The notes under the pieces are model-generated. The model was not told where the DNA came from and ran no database searches. It worked only from the letters and a program-made list of their open reading frames with translations. A stretch of 64,000 nt of DNA. Origin: Adineta vaga. Taxonomy: Eukaryota > Rotifera. Where the stretch lies: positions 1,302,001 to 1,366,000 of the forward strand of contig CP075492.1 of the NCBI GenBank assembly GCA_021613535.1, given 5' to 3'. This document shows positions 45,222-55,220 of the stretch, one piece after another. Within the stretch, counting starts at the first letter, position 1. Each line of letters opens with the position of its first letter. A program made the position numbers and the translations under genes.

Positions 45222-46959
45222 CAGATTTCTTTTTAATTATATTAGAAGCTGGTATTCGTTCTTTTGTTGGATTTGTATCAATTGGCTATGTGATACCGGC
45301 TTTTTCTAATGTTCCATCTTGAGGGTGTGAGTGTGATTACGAGTGAGAAAAAAATTTGAATCGTTTTCTTGTATATAAAGTTCATACAATGGTCTATTAT
45401 ATTTCAATCTGAATTAAGAGAAAAAAAACAGACTTTATTTCCAACCGAAAGTAAGGAACTAAGGGGACTAATGACGCTACGAAACTTATAAAATGACTTC
45501 GTTGTTATTTTATGATGATCGGCAGCGTGTATAGGTCAGTATAGGTTCACTCTTCATAGTCAGAGTCTAAACAACTAATTTCATCGAAGAAAAAAAAGTT
45601 CAATACGAATGAGAATAAAATTTCTTGGACGAAGAAATTAGCATGTATATGAATTCATGAAAGTTTTTTTTCAGTAAAGCCTTCAGATTTATCGATGACG
45701 TTGTTATATTCTGTTGATAATTACAAGTTTTGTTGGTCCCCTTAGTTCCTGTAGTTATCTAGAAGTTCCAATAATTACAAGGATGATAAGGGTAATATCT
45801 AATTGAGAGTGAATTTATTGGTTTTAATTCAAAAGACTATTCTGAGGAAAGTTGATGTTTCTTAGTATATTCATTGTGAAAGATGTTGATTTGTTAGTTC
45901 CCCCAATTCTCGCTCTAAATATATGTACGAAGGTTGATTTTTTTTCCAAAATTCAATTTTGATGCGGAAACATTCCAGAATCGTTCATTTCTTTCGTATA
46001 CTTTTTGCAGTACACATAACTCTCGGGTAAAATCCGAAGTTTCTACATTTATTCTTCTTTGCATATATTCTTTACCAACATCAATATTGAATCAGTCAGT
46101 CGGTATATTTGTCTTTCTTTTATATTCTACTGCTAATACCCGCACGTTCGTGTATCATGTTTCTTCATTTCTGTCCGTGTATTACTATGATTAATGGTTT
46201 TTTTCTCATAATCTACGTAAAATATTCCCACATTTTATCACTGGATTTGTGCGCATTTAAATATTGGCATTTTCCAACTATGAGTAATTTTTCTGCTTTT
46301 ATTACCCTATTTTAATAAAGCGACAAGCAGTTTTGCAAAATAAAAATGAGAAAATATTGCCACAAGCATTTTTTATACAAATCGACGGCAATTACTAGTG
46401 CATGAGTGGAAGAAATATAGCCTGTACTAGTCGAACTAACCTTTTGTAATTCATATCAACTCAACAAAACTCATGGAATCTGAAACAGAATTGGTCCTGA
46501 TCAGGTACGTTTTCCACCTACGACCATTATACTGCCATTCAAATCATTTCTTTTCTCTGAGTAAGATCGCCTTGATTACGCATTTTGTTTCCCCAAACAC
46601 AATTGAAAGGAAAATATCGAAAAAAGTGAGTACAAATGCTGTTGGGTGGATATCTGTGAATTAAACCTCACGAAAGATTAATTTTCTACATTTTTATCTT
46701 TTAATATTCTTCTCTTTTGCTAAACTAGTGTTTGGATCGTTCATTTATTCTGAAGGTATTTGTAATGACAGATTAAAAACACTTCAAAACACTCATAATA
46801 TGATGGAACTAGTGTAAACAGACGAAGTCTTGTAGGATTTTATTGATTTGATGATGTTTCTCTTAAACACTTAATATGAAGTCAATTGATGATTCAAAAG
46901 AGTGAGACTTCTGATATTAACAATTGAGTAGTAATTATTCTAGATTATTTTGAAATTAA
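45222..46959. other. Intergenic, no intact gene
   Basis: The first 85 bp read as an open, protein-like frame (LEAGIRSFVGFVSIGYVIPA) up to a stop at about 45321. A G-rich half-hairpin (ATCTTGAGGGTGTGAGTGTG) is at 45317-45345. A short inverted pair (AAGGAACTAAGGGGAC, about 45465 and 45735) and a copy of the 19.9-kb repeat word (about 45990-46055) follow. No gene recognised. Confidence 0.4.
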
Positions 46960-48572
46960 ATGTCTCATCAAGATCAATCAAATACGACTTGTCCGATGAA
47001 CCACGAAGATTACGTGGACAAGCCACAAATAACTCGTCGAACGAAATCTGGCATGTATAAAACATCACAGAGTACCGTGGACAAAGGGTGTTCGATGACA
47101 TAACTGAGGATAAACTGTCAATGCTATTTTTTGTACTTATTCTTTGTGTAAAGTGCTGAAATCAGTCTGACTTTAGTAGTTTTTTAACATAATAATTTGA
47201 AGTTATGTCAACAGAATAAGGATAGAAGAAGAAAATAGCAGACCGCTTAATGATTTGAATTTAAATTTTCATTTTCATAATATTCTTATTTATTAAAGGA
47301 CATCTCGCCGATAACAATACTCACGTGAGGGTAGAAGAAATCAATAATACAATCGTAGATGTAGTGCCCACTGTTTGCAAACGTATCGCAAATACTGTAT
47401 GGTCTTTCATGCAATGTATCGCAAATACTGTATGGGCTATCATGCAATGTATCGCAAATACTGTATGGGCTATCATGCAATGTATCGCAAATACTGTATG
47501 GGCTATCATGCAATGTATCGCAAATAGTGTATGGCCTATCATAGGACCTTGCGTTCTTGTTATTGTAAGCGTTCTTATAGCTCTTGGTATTATTGCCTGG
47601 TTGTTACAATACACTTACACGGTGTTGATCTGTTCTCAGTTTACGCAGTATGTACCGTTCCTCCATCATATTTGCTCAAAACCATTTACTCATCATGAAG
47701 AAAATATATCATTTCGCGCCAATACTGTCGCCGAAAAAACAGTTGGCCTAGCTGTTTTTCTTACCGCCAAAACTGACGTGAGCGTACCAGAGAAGATGGT
47801 TCATATGAGAACTGATATTATTGCGATCCGAGCCGCTATTGATAACGGCAATATCGATCCCAAAGTAAGAAAAGACTTAAGTGAAAAATTCCACGACCTT
47901 CAAATTCTTATTCAACAAGGTGGTAATCAAATGAAAACTATGGTTAATTCTTTTGGAACTGCGCTTGCAATGATTGAAAAATCAACTGAGTATATTGCAG
48001 AAGATCTAAAAAAAACTACGTCTCGAAACGAAGCATTACAACCTAGAGATTCTCAAACAAGTCACACTGCTCTTGTACAGTCATTCAATGACTATATTGC
48101 GTCAGTGCGCAACGATATCAAGCGTGCCGTATCAAAAGCTAATGACGCCTTTGACACTCTTGTGAAGATTCGCGATATATTAGATCAAATTCCAAATATT
48201 ATAGAACGTGGGAAGAAACTGGACAATAACAATGTTCTTGAACTTGAGCAAGATAATTTATGGCGATGGATATTTGGCAAAGATGAATTGACTATTGCTA
48301 AGCTTAAAAGAAATTTAGAAATGTACGACCTGTTGGGTAAATTTGTTAATGAAGCAGCAAATATTATTGGCATTATAATTCAAAAACTGGAAGGCTTTCA
48401 ACATGAAATTGGTGAACTTGAATATACCGCAGCTGATCTCGAAGAACAAGTCCGTAAACCACATTTACAGGTAGGTATGCAGATGAAACGACTCGAAGGA
48501 ACACTGAAACAGCTTAAGCGAGCACGTGCAGCATTTGGTGCAAAATCTGACAATAAAACACGCTTGGAATAA
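46960..48572 (+). CDS. Coiled-coil membrane protein with 11-residue amphipathic repeats
   Basis: The main exon 47299-48572 is certain as a frame. A likely first exon is 46960-47071 (MSHQDQSNTTCPMNHEDY...), joined by donor GTACCG and acceptor TTAAAG for 461 residues; this junction is tentative. After a short hydrophilic lead, the 11-residue unit IANTVWAIMQC occurs about five times. A strong membrane helix follows (VLVIVSVLIALGIIAWLLQ), and the remaining 300 residues are mostly helical with heptad character. Base composition is less AT-rich than in neighbours. I do not recognise the family. Eleven-residue periodicity suits a membrane-lying helix. Role unknown. Confidence 0.7.
47382..47543 (+). 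repeat. 33-bp tandem repeat, five copies, coding
   Basis: Unit GTATCGCAAATACTGTATGG followed by GCTATCATGCAAT. The central copies are identical, so duplication is recent or homogenised. Encodes the 11-residue repeats. Confidence 0.9.
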
Positions 48573-49617
48573 TATAATCGGAAAGTTTTCGTTATCGAAC
48601 CTCTGTTCTACTGAAATAAAAATCGTAATAAAATTCAAAATTCAAGTCGAAACATCTGTATAATAATGACTTGTATAATTCTTCAACGAAAAAATAAACT
48701 GAAACTAAGGAATTTTTATTTTAAAAACAAAATGAAAGATTACAATCAATTTTATCAAAACGTATCATATGTATGAGATGATAAAAGATCATTCTGCAAG
48801 GGGGAAACGACATCCCAGGATCCCAATACTCCGGTACTCCAAAACATTACATGAGTATCAATTTGCTAGAAAGCTCAGAAACTCAGAATTTTATTCCATT
48901 GATTTCTCATCGAGAGTTTGTTTAAATAAAAATCTTGAGGGTGTGGGTGAGGGTATTCTTTCTACACTCACTCTCGCCCACAACAACATTCACCCATCCA
49001 TCCTAGATAGATATTGTCACGTCTTGTGATTCCACGTAATGGACGTATATATTTATGTAAATATATGAAGAGTTCTTTATTGGAAAATAATCAGAAAGAT
49101 AGATCGGGAAGAGAGAGAGAGAAGAAAAACGTATATATATATAGGAAAAGACCAAGAAAGAAAGGCAAAACACACACATACGTCATGCATATGTAAAAGT
49201 CCTTATGATCATGTAGGAATGTACCATACTACATCACAGATATGAAAGATCTCTTGATTCTAGTAAATTATAACGAATGTCAATGTAAGATGAGTAAATT
49301 TTAGGAAGTTTCTGAGTAACATCGGCTCGAGTCGCTTGGAAGAGAATATGAACCGATATCCCATCACTGTGGTGAAAGACGTCGACGAAAAGGAGAAACT
49401 TCTGAAATTTTTTTCTTCAAAGCAACAAAAAAAATGTATTTTTGTTTTTCATTCTATGTTAAAATAAATATTTAACAGCATATAGTAAAAATTTATGTGT
49501 GAATCAAAAGTAAAATGCATTCTGTAGATTTCATTATTACACGTGGTAGGTAAACATCGCTTATAAATCAAAATTATTTTTCTTTAAAAAAATTTTGGAT
49601 ATTATATTAGTAAAATA
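48573..49617. other. Intergenic, hairpin only
   Basis: A telomere-like hairpin copy is at 48933-49008 (AATCTTGAGGGTGTGGGTG against CATTCACCCATCCATCC). A GA-rich patch lies near 49100-49120. No exon seen; probably includes the promoter of the next gene. Confidence 0.5.
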
Positions 49618-51897
49618 ATGGCACAGACAAGTATTGATGTTACTCATTCATTATTATTATCATCATCACTTTTCACACGAAATGATGAAAATAAAGAAAA
49701 TACAACACTTATTTGGTTTGATCCAAATATTGATTTGGAAGAAGAAGATGTAGAAGTTACCAAACAACAATTACGTTCTATTAATGATTTTGTTAGTTTT
49801 TATACAGATGTAAACTCATGCATACAATATATTCAATTAAGTGATAAAGAAAAGATTTTTTTGATTACATCAGGTTCGAAAGCATCACAAATTTTACCTC
49901 ATGTTGTTAATCTTAATCAAATCGATTCAATCTTTATTTTTTGTATGAATAGAAATAAATGGAAGTATTTAATCGATGATTATGATAAAATTATTGATAT
50001 TTATATTGACCTTGATAAACTTTGCTCATCACTTCGATATCAAATTGATCTTGTTAATAAACAATTACAAACTTTTATTGTTTTTGATCGTCAAGAAAAA
50101 TCAACAAAAGATTTATCAAAACAATCAGCCGAATTTCTTTGGTTTCAACTTTTTCATCATCTAATTATTCGTTTACCATTAAATCGACATGCTAAACAAC
50201 AAATGATTGATTTCTGTCGAAATTATTATCGTGGAAATCGTAAAGAATTAGCTATAATTGATCGATTTGAAAAAGAATATTGTAATACCAATGCTATTCG
50301 ATGGTATACAAAACAATCATTTCTCTTTAAATTAATTAACAAAGCATTGAGAATTGAAGATTTAAATCAACTGCAAACATTTCGATTCTTTATTCATGAT
50401 CTTTCAAATAATCTTGTCAAAGAACAAGAAAAAATTCTCTCATCTAATGAAACGATTTTAATTGTTTATCGAGGAACTTTCTTAAATAGAAAAGAATTCG
50501 AAGAACTTAAAGCAAATCAAGGAAAAATTATATCTACCAATGGTTATTTATCCACAAGTCGTTCACAAGAACGAGCTATGAAATTTATACAAAAGCCTTC
50601 AAAGAAAGCAGATGATGTTCGTGTTCTCTTTCAAATTGAATGTCATATTCAACAAATTGGAAAAAGTGTTACTTATGCTGATATTACTTGTTTAAGTAAA
50701 TTTCCTCGAGAAAAAGAAGTTCTTTTTGATTTAAATGCAGCATTTCAACTTATTTCGATTATACAAGAAAACTCCATAGAAATTATTCGTATGAATGTAT
50801 CCAATGAAGGAGAACGAATAATAAAAGATTATTTAAATTTAACGAAAAAAGACGTAGAAGATAAAAGTGCTGCCATTGTACTTGGACAATTGATGTGTAA
50901 TCTTGGTCTATATGATCAATCACAAAAATATTTCGAACAATTATTTAAAGAATCTAATGGAGAAGATATTGCTTGGATTGAATTTCATATTGGACAAGTT
51001 CTTGATTATAAAGCTCAATGGGAACAAGCGCGGATATATTATCATCGAGCATATGAACGAATGACGAAAACAATACCACCAAGAATTAAAGATTCAATTG
51101 TAGTTATGAATAATATTGCTGGAACTTTATATCGTCAAGGAAAATTTGATGAAGCTTTGAATAGACATAAACAAATATTACAGACTCGTGAAAAAAACTA
51201 TCCTGATAATCAAGGTGATATTGCTCATAGTCTGAATTACATTGCACTTATTCTTGATCAACAAGGAAAATATGATGAAGCTTTAGATTATCATCAACAA
51301 GCATTAAAAATTCGTGAAGGATTTTATCCAAATGATCATATTGATATAGCTGCAAGTCTAAACAATATTGGTCATACATTAAATCATCAAGGTGAATATG
51401 ATCAAGCATTACATTATTGTCAACGAGCATTGACAATTCGAGAACAATTCTATCCAAATGGACATATCGACACTGCGAAAAGTCTTAATACTATTGGTCA
51501 AATCTTCGAAAATCAAAACAAATACGATGAAGCTTTGGACTGTCATCAACGATCACTTCAACTACGCAAAAAATACCTTCCTTCAGGTCATCCACATATT
51601 GCTATAAGTTTGGATAATATTGGATCGACTCTAAATCATCAAAAAAAATATGATGAAGCTTTACAATACTGTCGAGAAGCATTAGCAATACGACAAGCAT
51701 CCTATCCTGATGGTCATGTTGATATAGCGTATAGTTTACTTAGTATTGCTAAATGTTATGAAAATCAAAATAACAATGCCGAAGCACTAAACTATTACCA
51801 ACAAGCATTATCTTTATTTGATAAATATCTTCCTCGTGATCATCCTTCTCAACTTATAATTAAGCATAATATTCGTCGTATCACGGGACAACATTGA
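49618..51897 (+). CDS. ADP-ribosyltransferase (ART) domain protein with TPR repeats, second copy
   Basis: A single exon encodes 759 residues from the ATG at 49618. The order matches the 9168-11525 protein: N-terminal module (LIWFDPN, about 31-37; KIFLITSG, about 79-86), ART domain at about 230-385 with Arg 285 in VYRGT, YLSTS at 310-314 and the ExE pair Glu 365/367 in REKEVLF. Then come seven TPRs (about 420-745) with the regular YDEALxYHQQALKIRE pattern and YPxxHxDIAxSLNNIG turns. The TPRs are much more alike than in the first copy, suggesting recent repeat expansion. Likely a cytosolic mono-ADP-ribosyltransferase whose TPRs select a partner. Substrate unknown. Confidence 0.92.
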   Translation: MAQTSIDVTHSLLLSSSLFTRNDENKENTTLIWFDPNIDLEEEDVEVTKQQLRSINDFVSFYTDVNSCIQYIQLSDKEKIFLITSGSKASQILPHVVNLNQIDSIFIFCMNRNKWKYLIDDYDKIIDIYIDLDKLCSSLRYQIDLVNKQLQTFIVFDRQEKSTKDLSKQSAEFLWFQLFHHLIIRLPLNRHAKQQMIDFCRNYYRGNRKELAIIDRFEKEYCNTNAIRWYTKQSFLFKLINKALRIEDLNQLQTFRFFIHDLSNNLVKEQEKILSSNETILIVYRGTFLNRKEFEELKANQGKIISTNGYLSTSRSQERAMKFIQKPSKKADDVRVLFQIECHIQQIGKSVTYADITCLSKFPREKEVLFDLNAAFQLISIIQENSIEIIRMNVSNEGERIIKDYLNLTKKDVEDKSAAIVLGQLMCNLGLYDQSQKYFEQLFKESNGEDIAWIEFHIGQVLDYKAQWEQARIYYHRAYERMTKTIPPRIKDSIVVMNNIAGTLYRQGKFDEALNRHKQILQTREKNYPDNQGDIAHSLNYIALILDQQGKYDEALDYHQQALKIREGFYPNDHIDIAASLNNIGHTLNHQGEYDQALHYCQRALTIREQFYPNGHIDTAKSLNTIGQIFENQNKYDEALDCHQRSLQLRKKYLPSGHPHIAISLDNIGSTLNHQKKYDEALQYCREALAIRQASYPDGHVDIAYSLLSIAKCYENQNNNAEALNYYQQALSLFDKYLPRDHPSQLIIKHNIRRITGQH

Positions 51898-52006
51898 AAT
51901 ATTTCGTAAAAAATTCGTTGTTTTTAATGATAAAGATATATACTACTAATTAGAGAAGATAGAACATTGATGAGAATAAAATTGTTATAACTTTGTTCAT
52001 AGTCAT

Positions 52007-52079
52007 GCTCTTGTGGCGCAATGGTTAACGCAACCGGCCTCTAACCGGAAGATTGATGGTTCGAGTCCATCCAGGAGTG
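52007..52079 (+). tRNA. tRNA-Arg, anticodon TCT
   Basis: A full cloverleaf folds in 73 nt: acceptor GCTCTTG with CAGGAGT (first pair G-T), D-arm GCGCAATGGTTAACGC, anticodon loop CCTCTAA, and T-arm GATGG-TTCGAGT-CCATC. The pol III A-box TGGCGCAATGG and B-box GGTTCGAGTCC are intact and a T-run terminator follows at about 52088. D-arm and variable region match eukaryotic tRNA-Arg. No intron. Oddities: position 33 is C rather than the near-universal T, and the 27-43 pair is A-A. Confidence 0.85.
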
Positions 52080-52299
52080 GTTTGTTAGTTTTTTTTGATA
52101 ATAAACGTGCTGAAACAGTATGATGAAATACCTTACACAAATGTTGACTGCTTTTTTTGTATGAAAATAATTGCATCACATACCCATTTCATCATCATCT
52201 TTTTTTTTCTTTTTCCTTACGATGAGTTATCATGAATGTGAATGCTTATTTCATTCTTTAGCTAAAAATAGCGTTCAAAGAGGTCTGATTTTGTGTAGA

Positions 52300-52358
52300 G
52301 ATGGGTGTGGGTGCTTCTAGGTTATTATACATTTACCATGATCCACACTCACATGTTC
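52300..52358. repeat. G-rich telomere-like inverted repeat
   Basis: GATGGGTGTGGGTGC pairs imperfectly with GATCCACACTCACATG. Confidence 0.55.
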
Positions 52359-52439
52359 ATGTCTACTAGAAACAAAGTGCTTAGACGAAAGTAAACGTAA
52401 TACTTTTTTAAAGCAATCTAAAAAGCCTTTTGATCAAAT

Positions 52440-52541
52440 AAGAGAGAAAAGGAAGAGAAGAGAGAAGTGGGAGAAGAGAACAACAAAAGGGAAAGAAAAG
52501 AGCGAAAAGAAAAAGAGATAGGCGGCAGAGAGTGAAAGAAA

Positions 52542-52579
<38 letters not shown>

Positions 52580-52590
52580 AAAAGAAAAAA
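52440..52590. repeat. 150-bp polypurine tract with a (GA)n core
   Basis: Nearly unbroken A/G on the + strand, with a (GA) run of about 15 units at about 52544-52574. Mirror-symmetric segments could form triplex DNA. Confidence 0.8.
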
Positions 52591-52626
52591 AACTTTTTTT
52601 TTACAAAAAGATTCTTCGTCAAATTG

Positions 52627-53156
52627 TCTAGAAAACATGTATATTTTCATATTTTCCATTTTGTTATAAAAATACTATGCAATGAATTTGTCCAAACACG
52701 CGAAACTTTCAAACAGAAAGTTTTTAGGACAAATATTCTTTAGAATAATCTGTCGAAATTCATTCATAGTATTTAAATGCATATAAGAATTCAACTACAT
52801 CATTTTCTAGAACAAACTTTCCTCTACAAAATAGACTATTGTATGATTCTTTGCTTACATATAAGAAAAAAACTTCGCTCCAGTATTGATTATTATTTTC
52901 AGTATTACACTGTTATTTGTTAATGAATTTCAAAATGTTTTCTTAATAAAATAATCAGCAGAATAAGTGCTACAAGAAATCTCATCTGAAAAGAAACTTT
53001 TCTAAATATTTTGCGTTCTTCTGTCTGATATCTTTTTAGACTATCTACTGGAAACTTCTTGTTTAAAAGTTTCGCTTTTTGAACAAATTCATTGCATGAT
53101 ATTTTTATATCAAAATGGAAAATATGAAAATAATAAAAATATATACGTTTTGTAGA
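52627..53156. mobile_element. 530-bp MITE with ~125-bp inverted ends
   Basis: The left end TCTAGAAAACATGTATATTT and the reverse complement of the right end, TCTACAAAACGTATATATTT, continue in parallel through TATGCAATGAATTTGTCC. A third, single-arm copy is at 57443-57570. No coding sequence. Confidence 0.65.
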
Positions 53157-53259
53157 TTTTTTCTATGTTGATTTATAGATGAAAAAATACTGAGAGATTC
53201 ATTTATTTTGGGCTATTCGTTAGATTTTTTTAATTATCTTTTTGTTTATTAAGTTATTA

Positions 53260-54030
53260 ATGAATATAAATGAAAATGATATTAATAATATTCTTAATGA
53301 AGATTTAACTATTATTAATAATATAAAATCATCATTTTTATCAATTTTTGAAAATCAATTTGAAAGTTTACCTGAAACAATTGATTTATCTAATGCTACT
53401 TCAGCAATTATATCTTGGGCACAATTTGATAGTGAAATAGTCCTTCAAACTATTCGATTTTTTCGTCAAATAAATCATTTTGAAGATTTAAATAATGATG
53501 ATCATTTTATTTTAATTAAATATAATTTATTTTCACTTATGATTATTCGAAAATCTTTTAATTATTGTCCAACAGATTTTCGTAATTCAATTGAAATAAA
53601 TAAAGAAAAAGAAAGATATATACGAATTAATAAACTTTATGATGTATCAAATGATTTACAAAATAATATGAAATCATTTATTTCTTCTATTATTCAATAT
53701 ACTGAACATGATTCAATATTATTATCAATTCTTTTAATAATTGCTTTATTTTCTCCAACTTTATCATTAAATCTTGATGAACCATTATTTAAAGATTCAT
53801 TATCAATTTATCGATCACAAACTTTTTATATAAATATTTTATGGAATTATTTGATTAAAAATCAAAATGAAATAATCGTACATAAAAAATTTATTCAATT
53901 AATTACAATTATCTTTCGAGTTCAATTACTAAGTGGAACATTTAGAAAATTTATTCGTGATCAAATAATAAATATAAATAGTGTAGATCAAATTACAGAA
54001 CTTATGCAAACTATTTTACATATTTCTTAA
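53260..54030 (+). CDS. Nuclear hormone receptor ligand-binding domain protein
   Basis: A single exon encodes 256 residues from the ATG at 53260. The segment FFRQINHFEDLNNDDHFILI corresponds to helices 3-5 of the nuclear-receptor ligand-binding fold (the D-Q/H-x-x-L-x-K signature region). HDSILLSILLIIALFSPT matches helices 7-8, and the C-terminal helices follow. No C4 zinc-finger DNA-binding domain occurs in the 1.2 kb upstream. An acceptor-like TTTATTAAG precedes the ATG, so a distant upstream exon is possible but would have to lie beyond a tRNA gene and a MITE. Either a DNA-binding-domain-less receptor, as SHP and DAX1 are in vertebrates, or a truncated gene. Confidence 0.65.
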   Translation: MNINENDINNILNEDLTIINNIKSSFLSIFENQFESLPETIDLSNATSAIISWAQFDSEIVLQTIRFFRQINHFEDLNNDDHFILIKYNLFSLMIIRKSFNYCPTDFRNSIEINKEKERYIRINKLYDVSNDLQNNMKSFISSIIQYTEHDSILLSILLIIALFSPTLSLNLDEPLFKDSLSIYRSQTFYINILWNYLIKNQNEIIVHKKFIQLITIIFRVQLLSGTFRKFIRDQIININSVDQITELMQTILHIS

Positions 54031-54094
54031 TTTATATTAAAATTATTTGAATAAAACTAATCAATGCGAATTTTCTACAAAGTTGACTTTCATC

Positions 54095-54975
54095 TAGAGG
54101 CGGCAGAGTCATTTCAATACAGGAGAGACTCAAATTTCTTTTTGTATCATAACGGTAACCTAGAAGGAATTTTTTCCAGTAAATTCTAGCGTGACGAAAT
54201 GAAATGCAAGTTAATTAGAAACCAGTGGAAAAACTCCGAAAATTTCCAGTTTTAAATACTACTTCTATATAAAGTATCTGTCAGGTTCGGAGTTATACGC
54301 GTTTTATTTGGAAATTGTTCTCGAAGGAACTAAAAGAATAAAAGTAGAGAGTTGTAGGTGTAGAGATGTTCGTTTTACATCTTTTCATATGTGATTGAAA
54401 TTTTTCGCCTTAATACTGATTTCAATGAATTTAATTCAAAGTAAGTTTTTACATGCAGATAGTTGCGCACTCAGAAAGTCAACTAAACATAAATAAATAT
54501 AAAATATTATTTATTTATTATTAATTTCTGAGTGTATAATCTTTATCTATATGAACGCAAAACTCATCAGCTTAATTTGAAGCGATTCAAATAAACATGA
54601 TAAGAAAAAATACTATTTTTAAACAAAAAAAATCTTTCTAGTCTGATTTCATGAAACAAAAAGCCGTAACAAATATTTTTTAAACCTAATTTATCCAGTT
54701 TTTCCTTGTAAATATGCAGAATAATGATATGATTTAAACACCGTTGAGTTATAGTTGATCGTACGTATGTTTTAATCCTGTTTATCGTGCTAAATGATCG
54801 TTCAATAGCAGCTGTTGTAACGCACACATTCAAATATAAACGAATTCATGTGGTGAAATATGTTTCTACAAGACACAACTGATACAAATCAATCTGAAGT
54901 TTATTACTGATAGCAGTCTTAAAAATAAAAAGAAACAATTAAGCCTCTTCAAGCCTAATGAGTCCGCCGCCTATA
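54095..54975 (-). mobile_element. Deleted hAT transposon
   Basis: Ends TAGAGGCGGCAGAGTCATT and, inverted, TATAGGCGGCGGACTCATT agree at 16 of 19 positions. Flanking octamers CTTTCATC (54087-54094) and ATTTCACC (54976-54983) agree at 6 of 8, consistent with an aged 8-bp hAT duplication. Inside, on (-), is a piece of transposase. Confidence 0.65.
54680..54833 (-). pseudogene. hAT transposase C-terminal dimerisation fragment
   Basis: VTTAAIERSFSTINRIKTYV followed by RSTITQRCLN and ILHIYKEKLDKL matches the hAT dimerisation signature (ERSFS, RIKT.LRS.M...RL). The catalytic part is missing. Confidence 0.85.
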
Positions 54976-55220
54976 ATTTCACCGATATTTCATTCGAATT
55001 CGAAAATGAAATATTGAGAAACAAAACAATGATATTTTTCTATTTTTTTCTTATATGCATTTTGTATTACACATCTAACTTTCAGATAAACTTCAAGGTT
55101 TCTATATTTATTTATATAAATTGTAATCTCGATTAATTAGTGAAGTATAGATACACAAGCAAGTAGACAATTTATGTTAATAAGAGTTTTTTTTCTAAGG
55201 AAAAAGAAAATCAAATCAGA

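Noticed and set aside
47286-47614. (-) frames with repeated ICDTLHDSPYS or FAIHCMIAHTV
   Set aside because: Antisense of the 33-bp coding repeats.
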